From positions 1 to 33,995 of the forward strand of contig JACZJL010000137.1 in NCBI GenBank assembly GCA_014860585.1: 33,995 bases of DNA, read 5' to 3'. Below, in pieces: positions 1-6,814 of this stretch; position 1 is the first letter of the stretch, and each line of letters opens with the position of its first letter. The notes under the pieces are model-generated. The model worked only from the letters and a program-made list of their open reading frames with translations, was not told the DNA's origin and did no database searches. This DNA comes from Bacteroidales bacterium (lineage in GTDB: Bacteria; Bacteroidota; Bacteroidia; Bacteroidales; 4484-276). Both the position numbers and the translations under genes were made by a program.

Positions 1-966
1 ATTTTACCCATGATTGTTTACAACCTCGATAAAGATGATCAGCTTTCACCGCCATCTTCCACAGCCGTTTTGATCTATTTTGATTTTCATGGCAGTTGGC
101 AACTTGCAGCAAGGCAAAGCATTTACTGGGGTGAAAATAAATGGAGGGCATTTGCCACGGTCGGGACGGGCGCCATGAACCGAAGGTTTTTTGGGGTTGG
201 AAGGGATACATCAGTAGTAAGCAACGACACCTCCAATTATTTTTGGACAAGAGATGCTGTAAATAGTATCTCGCTGAGTTGTTACAGGAAAATTTATTCA
301 GGTTTATATGCCGGGCTTGAATATGCATTTAATAGTCATTTTATTGATGAAGGCAATCCTGATGAAAATGACGAAATGAGCCGGTCGGGGATTAAACCGG
401 GAGAGAAGGATAAGGTAAGTGTATTTGTTCCCACTTTTGTGTGGGATAACCGGAATAATATTTTCTGGACCAAAAAGGGGTACTATGCCAATCTCACCTT
501 GCAGCTTCCGGATAAAATTTTCGCCAAATCACAGGATTTCAGCAGTATTTCCGGATGGGTAAATGGTTATCATAACCTTTTTGAAGGGAAAAGGAACCTC
601 ACACTTGCCTGGCATCTTTACTTTCAGAAAGGATGGGGAGAATTGTCCTATCACCAGATGGCTACCTATGGCCGCGGTGACCATGCTATGGGTTACCGTT
701 ACGGGAAATATGTGAATAACTCAGAAATCACCACTCAGGTTGAAGTGCGAAAGGATGTCTGGAAATTTGTAAGTCTCGGCGGTTATTTTGGCACCGGGAA
801 AACGTTCGAATCAAAAGAAAAAATTGGAAATTCGGTCTGGCTGCATTTCGGAGGATTACGCACTTATTTCAATATCATTCCATCGCGCGATATCCGTTTA
901 AGGCTTGATTTTGCCTTTGCACGAAAAGACAATGGGTTTTATCTCGGCATCGGACAAGGTTTTTAA
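1..966 (+). CDS. Outer-membrane beta-barrel protein, Omp85/surface-antigen type, C-terminal part
   Basis: The reading frame is open to the left edge (I-L-P precede the first Met at base 10), so the gene very probably begins outside the window. The visible 321 residues are rich in alternating aromatic strands, as in an outer-membrane barrel. The segment MGYRYGKYVNNSEITTQ, followed by strands up to a final aromatic residue (GFYLGIGQGF), resembles the end of the Omp85/BamA-like surface-antigen barrel, including an RGY/GYR-like turn and a C-terminal Phe used as an assembly signal. POTRA or other N-terminal domains are not visible. It could be a patatin-linked or stand-alone Omp85 barrel; that part lies outside. 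The barrel assignment is firmer than the exact subfamily. Confidence 0.7.
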   Translation: MLPMIVYNLDKDDQLSPPSSTAVLIYFDFHGSWQLAARQSIYWGENKWRAFATVGTGAMNRRFFGVGRDTSVVSNDTSNYFWTRDAVNSISLSCYRKIYSGLYAGLEYAFNSHFIDEGNPDENDEMSRSGIKPGEKDKVSVFVPTFVWDNRNNIFWTKKGYYANLTLQLPDKIFAKSQDFSSISGWVNGYHNLFEGKRNLTLAWHLYFQKGWGELSYHQMATYGRGDHAMGYRYGKYVNNSEITTQVEVRKDVWKFVSLGGYFGTGKTFESKEKIGNSVWLHFGGLRTYFNIIPSRDIRLRLDFAFARKDNGFYLGIGQGF

Positions 967-990
967 GGTATCCTATTTCCTGTTTATTTA

Positions 991-1080
991 TTTTTTGGCA
1001 GAATTTTCTGCCGAAGGCATCCATAGGAAAAAGACAAATGATAAAACACAAATAAATACGAAACTAAAATACTAAATTTC
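991..1080. repeat. Dispersed repeat, copy A (inverted relative to copy B at 27849-27925)
   Basis: Bases 991-1031 are identical, as reverse complement, to 27884-27924 (41 bases). After one mismatch a further 7 bases match, and the far ends share an 11-mer (AATACTAAATT at 1068-1078, reverse complement at 27850-27860). The middle differs in length. The core contains a hairpin of GGCAGAA and TTCTGCC with a 2-base loop. No coding potential is apparent. It may be a REP-like or MITE-like element. Confidence 0.75.
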
Positions 1081-1200
1081 TCCGGCTCAGAGAAAAACCC
1101 TTCGGGGATGAGAAGGAAGTCCAACCATTTGACCCGATCGGACGGGTAAACAAAACCGAAAAAAATCGGATTTAGAGCTAACAGCTTGTTGGAACTGTAG

Positions 1201-1296
1201 CTTTGCGGTTCTCTGCGAAAAAACTCTGCGATTCTCTGCGGTTTAACCTTTTTTTTACCGCAGAGTTGCGCAAAGAAGGCGCAAAGAACCGCAGAG
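1201..1296. repeat. Imperfect inverted repeat, about 40-base arms
   Basis: The left arm (1201-1242) is built from repeats of CTCTGCG/CTTTGCG. The right arm (1257-1296) is close to its reverse complement, with CCGCAGAG and GCGCAAAG units. The innermost part is a strong stem, CTCTGCGGT against ACCGCAGAG, around a short T-rich loop. Similar 'CGCAGAG' units are known to me as dispersed intergenic repeats in environmental Bacteroidota; that is recollection, not a search result. Confidence 0.7.
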
Positions 1297-1590
1297 TAAA
1301 AACTTTTCTACGGCTCAGAGAAGAGATCATTTGTGGATTAGCAGGCAGCCCCATCGGAGGGGCAAGTAAAAAGTCAATCAATGTAAACAATCCTGTACGT
1401 ACGGGAGTTAGTTTTGCCAACTAAGCACCTAAACTGCTCATCATCAATAGACGAGTTCTCTTTTTGGATTTCTGATCTATTGATTATTTGAGATTTACTT
1501 GTCCAAAGGGCTACTGTAGACCAGTTTAGTGGAGGTAAAGTTTTGCTCCCAAAATATACCTATTCCGAATTTCACCAAATTTATTACTAA

Positions 1591-1637
1591 AACAAATAAA
1601 AATGCCCCGGCAGTAAGCAAATTACAGCCGGGGCATT
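1591..1637 (-). terminator. Rho-independent terminator of the 1665-2204 lipoprotein gene
   Basis: A perfect 11-base stem (1601-1611 AATGCCCCGGC with 1627-1637) surrounds a 15-base loop. On the minus strand the stem is followed by a T-rich tract (plus-strand A run 1592-1602). It lies 28 bases past the minus-strand stop codon. Confidence 0.85.
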
Positions 1638-1664
1638 TTGAAATTCGATTAACTGCGAATACTG

Positions 1665-2204
1665 TTAAAGCGGATTAGCCGTCATTTTAATGGTGAACTT
1701 GAATTTTACCGTAAAATCCAGCGGTACTTCATTGGAAGTGGTTGTAAATGTCAGATTAAACTTGTGGGGTGGGTTTTGAATCAAATCCGCCAGTTTATCA
1801 ACACCTTCCTGGTTCAGTGTGAGATCGGTCTGGTTGTTCAGCAGTGGTTGCAGCAGCTGATCGGTCACACTGGCGATCGTTTTTGGATCGTTCCCGTTTT
1901 CGTCTGCTATCACAACGGTAGCGTTCACAATCTTTTGCTCAGCACTTCCAACAAATGCCGTCAGCCAGTATTTCAACTCTTCAATTTCGATATCCTTGAT
2001 CTTGTCGCCGTACTGGTTGATCAGGTCAACATCGGCAGACAGGTCAATCAGCTCAGATGCAGTGTAGGTAAGATCATTGGAGGATACAACCAATTCGGTT
2101 TCGTAAGTGAAAGATTCAGTGACATCAAGAAGATCGTCTTCACAACCTTGCAATAAAAATAGCCCTGTAAAGGCAGTCATCAAAAAAAAGATTTTCGATT
2201 TCAT
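1665..2204 (-). CDS. Putative surface-exposed lipoprotein, function unknown
   Basis: I do not recognise the family of this 179-residue protein. It starts with a short basic and hydrophobic signal (MKSKIFFLMTAFTGLFLLQG) and a lipobox Cys at residue 21. The next residues are E-D-D. Acidic residues just after the lipid-bearing Cys are the known Bacteroidota lipoprotein export signal, so display on the cell surface is likely. The rest is a Thr/Asp/Leu-rich, probably beta-rich domain with no catalytic motif that I can see. The gene stands alone, is divergent from moeA, has a TAnnTTTG box upstream (2240-2247) and is followed by a strong terminator, so it is probably monocistronic. Confidence 0.75.
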   Translation of the reverse strand: MKSKIFFLMTAFTGLFLLQGCEDDLLDVTESFTYETELVVSSNDLTYTASELIDLSADVDLINQYGDKIKDIEIEELKYWLTAFVGSAEQKIVNATVVIADENGNDPKTIASVTDQLLQPLLNNQTDLTLNQEGVDKLADLIQNPPHKFNLTFTTTSNEVPLDFTVKFKFTIKMTANPL

Positions 2205-2239
2205 AATGATAAATTGTTAAGTGAATACTAAAATCAATG

Positions 2240-2247
2240 CAAAATTA
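2240..2247 (-). promoter_or_regulatory. Putative -7 promoter box for the lipoprotein gene
   Basis: On the minus strand this reads TAATTTTG, a full match to the Bacteroidota -7 consensus TAnnTTTG. It sits 36 bases before the ATG. I see no clear -33 TTTG at the usual spacing. Confidence 0.4.
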
Positions 2248-2350
2248 GAATAATAAATTCGTTGAGACGAATTTGGCTAAAAATGTTTTTGTAAAAAAGG
2301 TTAACAGCAAATTGCAAAAGGGATTTGCAACAATAAATCATTAAACCGGT

Positions 2351-2358
2351 TACCTTTG
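2351..2358 (+). promoter_or_regulatory. Putative -7 promoter box for the moeA operon
   Basis: TACCTTTG matches TAnnTTTG and lies 14 bases before the moeA ATG. A TTTG is present at 2324-2327, but its 23-base spacing is a little long for a -33 box. The leader would be very short. Confidence 0.45.
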
Positions 2359-2372
2359 CAAAAATTTGATTC

Positions 2373-3545
2373 ATGATCACTTTTGACGAAGCATTCGACA
2401 TCGTCATCAATTCAGCAAAAGGACAAACCACAGAGCGGGTAACACTCGAAAACGCAGTGGGGCGTATTCTGGCTGAGGATGCGACTGCTGATATGGACAT
2501 GCCGCCATTTAATAAAAGTGCTGTTGATGGTTATGCTTGCAAAAGGTCAGATATAGGAGAGGCAATGGAAGTAGTGGAAGTAATTGCTGCCGGAAGGCGA
2601 CCAGTCAATGCAATCAGTGAGGGTCAATGTTCACAGATTATGACCGGCGCCATGATACCGGAAGGCGCCGACACGGTTATTATGGTTGAGGATACTGAAA
2701 AAGCAGACGGCAACAAGATCAGGTTTACAGGCCGGAAGACCTCAGCAAACATCTGTTACACTGCAGAAGATATCCATGCCGGCCAGTTGGTGTTGAAAAA
2801 AGGAACTTTACTCAGACCGCAGGAGCTGGCCATCCTTGCCACATTTGGATTTGCTAAACCTGTGGTTTACAAAAAGCCGGTGGTTGGTGTAATTTCAACG
2901 GGTGACGAGTTGGTTGAATCTGATGTTAATCCCGCCATTTCACAGATCAGAAACAGCAACTCAACCCAGACGATTGCCCAAATTATCACCGCAGGAGCCG
3001 AATTTCGTTATTTCGGAATTGCCAGGGACACTGAAGCAGACACCCGCGAAAAAATAGGTGCAGCACTTTCCAACACCGACATCGTTATCCTCACGGGGGG
3101 TGTTTCGATGGGTGAATTTGATTATGTGCCAAAGGTTCTGCAAGACCTTGGGATCACGATACGGTTTAAAAGTATAGCTGTTCAACCCGGGCGACCTACA
3201 GTTTTTGGAGTGAAAGAGCATAAATATATTTTCGGGTTGCCGGGGAACCCGGTCTCCTCTTTCGTACAATTTGAATTGCTTGTAAAACCTCTGATCCACA
3301 AATTAATGGGGCACGATTACCAGCCATCTATGATCACCCTCCCGATGGGCGAAACGTACACAAGAAAAAAAACCACCCGCAAAACCCTGATGCCTGTTTA
3401 TTTCAAAGACGGACTGGTGTTCCCTGTCGAATACCACGGATCGGCGCATATTCATGCTTTTGTGGCTGCGCAGGGCATCCTGGCCATCGAAATCGGAAAA
3501 ACAACCTTGTTGAAAGGAGAATTGGTTGATGTACGACAAATTTAG
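2373..3545 (+). CDS. moeA: Molybdopterin molybdenumtransferase MoeA
   Basis: MoeA inserts molybdate (or tungstate) into adenylylated molybdopterin, the last step of basic cofactor synthesis in the cytoplasm. The 390-residue length is normal. The N-terminal signature PPFNKSAVDGYA is at residues 44-55. The molybdopterin-binding MoCF domain in the middle shows VGVISTGDELV and TGGVSMGEFDYV (about 240-250), then GLPGNPVSSFV. The C-terminal beta-barrel domain is present. It is the first gene of moeA-moaA-moaC, and its 3' end overlaps moaA by 17 bases, which implies translational coupling. The organism needs this cofactor for enzymes such as the AOR at 30277-32436, although family members cannot be assigned to Mo or W from sequence alone. 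Confidence 0.95.
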   Translation: MITFDEAFDIVINSAKGQTTERVTLENAVGRILAEDATADMDMPPFNKSAVDGYACKRSDIGEAMEVVEVIAAGRRPVNAISEGQCSQIMTGAMIPEGADTVIMVEDTEKADGNKIRFTGRKTSANICYTAEDIHAGQLVLKKGTLLRPQELAILATFGFAKPVVYKKPVVGVISTGDELVESDVNPAISQIRNSNSTQTIAQIITAGAEFRYFGIARDTEADTREKIGAALSNTDIVILTGGVSMGEFDYVPKVLQDLGITIRFKSIAVQPGRPTVFGVKEHKYIFGLPGNPVSSFVQFELLVKPLIHKLMGHDYQPSMITLPMGETYTRKKTTRKTLMPVYFKDGLVFPVEYHGSAHIHAFVAAQGILAIEIGKTTLLKGELVDVRQI

Positions 3546-4329
3546 GCGAAAGATAAACTACCTGCGCATTTCGGTCACCGACAAATGTAACCTGAGATGT
3601 ACCTATTGCATGCCGGCTGAAGGGATCAAACTATTGCGCCATGAGGACATCCTGAATTTCGATGAGATTGTCGAATTGACTAAAACCGCCGTTGCGCTTG
3701 GCGTTGACAAAGTCAGGATTACCGGTGGAGAACCCCTGGTGCGAAAAGGGATTATTGACCTGGTGCGGATGATTGGTGAAATAGAGGGAATTAAAGATTT
3801 TGCCATGACAACCAACGGTACATTGCTTTCCAAATTTGCCAACGACCTTGTAAAATCCGGTCTGCAAAGGGTAAACATCAGTCTAGATACACTCGACCCC
3901 GAAAGATACCTGCAAATCACCCGTTTTGGGAATATTGAAGATGTCTTTGCAGGAATTGAAGCAGCAAAAGTTGCCGGTCTATTACCTATCAAGATCAACT
4001 GTGTGGTTAAAGAGTCGTCGGATGAACCGGATGCAATAGCCATTAAAGAATTCTGCAAAAAAAATGATTTGAAAGTCCGGTTTATTAAAGAGATGAATCT
4101 CGAAACCGGAAATTTCAGTGTTGTGGAAGGTGGCGATGGCGGCAATTGTGCGCTCTGCAACCGGCTCAGGCTGACCTCCGACGGGAAAATTTTACCCTGC
4201 CTTTTCAGCGATCTTGGTTATGATGTCCGCGAACTTGGCGCAGAACTGGCACTGCGCCTGGCCATAGTGGATAAACCTGAATCTGGAACTGTGAACCATT
4301 TGAAACAATTCAGCAATATTGGCGGTTAA
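3529..4329 (+). CDS. moaA: GTP 3',8-cyclase MoaA, compact form
   Basis: MoaA is a radical-SAM enzyme that, with MoaC, turns GTP into cyclic pyranopterin phosphate. The radical-SAM cluster motif is C20-x3-C24-x2-C27 (CNLRCTYC), followed by GGEPL. The second cluster motif is C207-x2-C210-x13-C224, with the RLR arginines that contact GTP. The protein ends in G265-G266, the C-terminal Gly-Gly needed for catalysis. At 266 residues it is about 60 shorter than typical MoaA; the shortening lies between VRFIKEMN and the second cluster. I chose the ATG at 3529, with AGGAGA at 3514-3519, over a TTG three bases earlier. All catalytic elements are in one frame, so a frameshift is unlikely. Confidence 0.9.
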   Translation: MYDKFRRKINYLRISVTDKCNLRCTYCMPAEGIKLLRHEDILNFDEIVELTKTAVALGVDKVRITGGEPLVRKGIIDLVRMIGEIEGIKDFAMTTNGTLLSKFANDLVKSGLQRVNISLDTLDPERYLQITRFGNIEDVFAGIEAAKVAGLLPIKINCVVKESSDEPDAIAIKEFCKKNDLKVRFIKEMNLETGNFSVVEGGDGGNCALCNRLRLTSDGKILPCLFSDLGYDVRELGAELALRLAIVDKPESGTVNHLKQFSNIGG

Positions 4330-4353
4330 TAAATAAGTTTGAACAAAACAACC

Positions 4354-4803
4354 ATGGAAAACCAACTTTCGCATATCGACGAAGCCGGCAAAGCCAGCAT
4401 GGTGGATGTGGCTCATAAGCCCGACCAGGTGCGCACTGCAACCGCCACCGGGTTCATCCGTCTTGCCCCGGAAACCGTCGAACTGATCCGGCAGAACCAG
4501 ATGAAAAAAGGAGATGTACTCACAATAGCTGAAATTGCCGGAATACAGGGCGGAAAGCGCACCAGTGAACTCATCCCCCTTTGCCACCCCCTGGCCATAA
4601 CCAAAATAGACATTAAAACCGAACTTAAAAAAGACGGCGTCGCTGTAACAGCTTTTGCCAAATGCACCGGTAAAACCGGAATCGAAATGGAAGCCCTCAC
4701 GGCTGTTAGCATCGCCCTGCTCACTATTTACGATATGTGCAAAGCAGTGGACAAGCAGATGGTCATTTCAGACATTAGACTGATCGAAAAAACCAAAGCC
4801 TGA
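4354..4803 (+). CDS. moaC: Cyclic pyranopterin monophosphate synthase MoaC
   Basis: MoaC completes cyclic pyranopterin monophosphate formation from the MoaA product. The 149 residues show the family landmarks: an N-terminal MVDV segment (SHIDEAGKASMVDV), KGDVL, the IPLCHPL stretch with the conserved His, TGIEMEALTAVSIALLTIYDMCKA, and a Lys-rich tail. An in-frame TTG lies 15 bases earlier, but the ATG at 4354 matches the usual N terminus. It follows moaA by 24 bases. MoaD, MoaE and MogA/MoaB are not in this window. Confidence 0.95.
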   Translation: MENQLSHIDEAGKASMVDVAHKPDQVRTATATGFIRLAPETVELIRQNQMKKGDVLTIAEIAGIQGGKRTSELIPLCHPLAITKIDIKTELKKDGVAVTAFAKCTGKTGIEMEALTAVSIALLTIYDMCKAVDKQMVISDIRLIEKTKA

Positions 4804-4811
4804 CAAACGAA

Positions 4812-6809
4812 GTGAATTTGACTTTCATTAGAAAAATAGCACTGATCCTCATCATTGCATCGCCCCAGCTGCTTTGGTCACAGCTTAATGTTGAGCATTT
4901 CATGAATAAAGGGATGCGGGAATTGGTTGATGAAAAATATACTGAAGCCATCCAAACATTCAACATCTTAATCCGCGCGCGGCCTGACCTTTCCGAACCC
5001 CACATTCTCCGCGGACGTGCAAAACTTTCGCTGGGCGATCTGAAAGGCGCCGAATTTGATTTTACCCGCGCCATTATGCTCGATAGCTACAACCCGGAAG
5101 CCTATTACTACAGAGGTGTAGTGAATTCGAACCTATACGACTACCACAGCGCCCTCGATGATTTTCGCAAATCGCTCGAACGAAGGCCAAATAATCCAAA
5201 TGTGCTCTTTAGCCGCGGCATGACGAAAATCAGGATGAAAGATTATGCAGGGGCAATCAATGATTTTGATACCCTTATCTTATTCCGCCCCGACATCGAG
5301 CAGGCTTACCTCAACCGGGCCATCGCCAAAGGGTTGAATGGCGATTTTGATGCTGCCATTAAAGATTGTAACCAGGCCATCAGGATGAACATCTATTTTG
5401 TGGATGCTTTTATCCGGCGTGGGCTTTTCCGCAAAGAAGCCGGACAATTGGATGAGGCTGTTCTGGATTTTGACCAGGCCATCAAACTGGATGAAAAAAA
5501 TCCACTGACCTATTTTTATCGTGGTGCATTACTTATCAATAAAGGAGATACTGCAGCTGCGCTCCGCGATTTTGATAAAGTACTGAAGATTGATCCGTTC
5601 AACGACCTGACTTATTACAACAGGGCGCTGATCAAAGCCAGCAGGGAAGACTACCGGGGGGCGCTCAATGACTTTGATCAGGTGCTGAAAATTAACCCCA
5701 ATAACGTCTTTACCTGGTACAACAGGGCATGGGTGAATACTAAACTGGAAGACTACGATGCAGCCATCCGGGATTTCTCCGGAGCCATAGATCTTTTCCC
5801 CGATTTCGCGGCAGCGTATATGGGAAGAGCCTCTGCAAAGCAGGAACTCAAAGACCTGAAAGGGGCAAATGAGGATTACGAGTTGGCCATGGCTATTATT
5901 GATGCTGTGAATGATGGTGATGACTTCGGGTCAATCAATGAGTTTTATAAAGCGGATTCTACCTATTTGAAAAGGATTATTGAATTTGAGGCCGACTTCA
6001 ATGCATTCAACCCTGAAGATGGCCGGATTCAGCATCAGCGCGTGCTCATCGAACTCAGGCCAAATATTATGATCCTTTATTATGACACGAAAAAGTTAAT
6101 GGCTGATCAGCAACGGACCGGTTACAACTATAAACCTATAAACACATTCCGCTACAATGACGAAACCTATTCGCTTGGCATTACACCCGGAAATGTAAAT
6201 CTAAATCCACGGGACGCTCAGCGAATTTCGAACAGAGTGGACAGCATCATGTATTTCAATCCGTTTGATGCAGACAACTACTTTATCAAGGGCACACTAA
6301 ACTGGATGATCTTGAACTACAGCGAGGCACTTACAGCATTTGACCGTGTCATTGAACTGATGCCTGATTATGCAGAGGCCTTTTTCAACCGTGCCAACGT
6401 CCGTTTCGAGTTCATCGAGCATCAGTATTCGCTCGATCAAACCGATCCGACAATCATTCTTTTAATGGATGGATCAACTGTTACTCAAACTGAGCGCGAG
6501 CAGGAGATACCCGATTTTGGACCGGTGCTGGAAGATTATAACAGGGTAATCGAACTGAACCCGGGTATGAGTTTTGCCTATTACAACCGTGGAAATATCA
6601 AAAACAGGATGCGCGACTTCGACGGCGCCATAAAAGACTATACTATCGCCACCGCCCTGAACCCTGAATTCGCGGAAGCTTTTTATAATCGTGCGCTGAC
6701 ACTGATTTACCAGAAACAAAACCATGAGGCCTGCTTCGACCTGAGTAAAGCCGGTGAACTGGGTATTCCAGAAGCCTATAACGTGATAAAACGGTACTGT
6801 AAAGACTGA
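4812..6809 (+). CDS. Secreted protein with 14 TPR repeats
   Basis: The 665 residues begin with a signal peptide (FIRKIALILIIASPQLLWSQ) and then consist almost wholly of 34-residue tetratricopeptide repeats. I count ten in a row at the N-terminal side, a linker of about 130 residues without clear repeats, and four more to the end; the twelfth has an acidic insertion. Typical pieces are NRAIAKGLNGDFDAAIKD and YYNRGNIKNRMRDFDGA. TPRs bind other proteins, so a periplasmic scaffold is likely; the partner is unknown. Translation starts at GTG 4812, only 8 bases after moaC, so it is probably co-transcribed, but I see no functional link to cofactor synthesis. It converges on the minus-strand surface gene with 5 bases between stops. 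Confidence 0.85.
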   Translation: MNLTFIRKIALILIIASPQLLWSQLNVEHFMNKGMRELVDEKYTEAIQTFNILIRARPDLSEPHILRGRAKLSLGDLKGAEFDFTRAIMLDSYNPEAYYYRGVVNSNLYDYHSALDDFRKSLERRPNNPNVLFSRGMTKIRMKDYAGAINDFDTLILFRPDIEQAYLNRAIAKGLNGDFDAAIKDCNQAIRMNIYFVDAFIRRGLFRKEAGQLDEAVLDFDQAIKLDEKNPLTYFYRGALLINKGDTAAALRDFDKVLKIDPFNDLTYYNRALIKASREDYRGALNDFDQVLKINPNNVFTWYNRAWVNTKLEDYDAAIRDFSGAIDLFPDFAAAYMGRASAKQELKDLKGANEDYELAMAIIDAVNDGDDFGSINEFYKADSTYLKRIIEFEADFNAFNPEDGRIQHQRVLIELRPNIMILYYDTKKLMADQQRTGYNYKPINTFRYNDETYSLGITPGNVNLNPRDAQRISNRVDSIMYFNPFDADNYFIKGTLNWMILNYSEALTAFDRVIELMPDYAEAFFNRANVRFEFIEHQYSLDQTDPTIILLMDGSTVTQTEREQEIPDFGPVLEDYNRVIELNPGMSFAYYNRGNIKNRMRDFDGAIKDYTIATALNPEFAEAFYNRALTLIYQKQNHEACFDLSKAGELGIPEAYNVIKRYCKD

Positions 6810-6814
6810 CAAAA

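Larger units (their letters stand above)
967..1590. other. Gene-free stretch rich in repeats and hairpins
   Basis: No convincing gene lies between the barrel gene and the terminator at 1591. The stretch holds a copy of a dispersed repeat (991-1080) and a long imperfect inverted repeat (1201-1296). It also has a GCCCC/GGGGC hairpin (1348-1363), an ACCCG/CGGGT hairpin (1132-1147), a palindromic GTACGTAC core near 1394, and a 9-base inverted repeat ATCAATAGA/TCTATTGAT (1443-1451 and 1476-1484). The 12-mer CGGCTCAGAGAA occurs at both 1083 and 1311. Open frames on both strands here follow the repeat and look like chance. Confidence 0.55.

Noticed and set aside
1178-1424. Overlapping open frames on both strands in the repeat region
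   Set aside because: Their translations come from the CTCTGCG palindrome and GC-rich hairpins; no start signals, no recognisable domain.
3529-4329. Frameshift as the cause of the short MoaA
   Set aside because: Both cluster motifs and the terminal Gly-Gly are in one uninterrupted frame; the gap is internal and clean.
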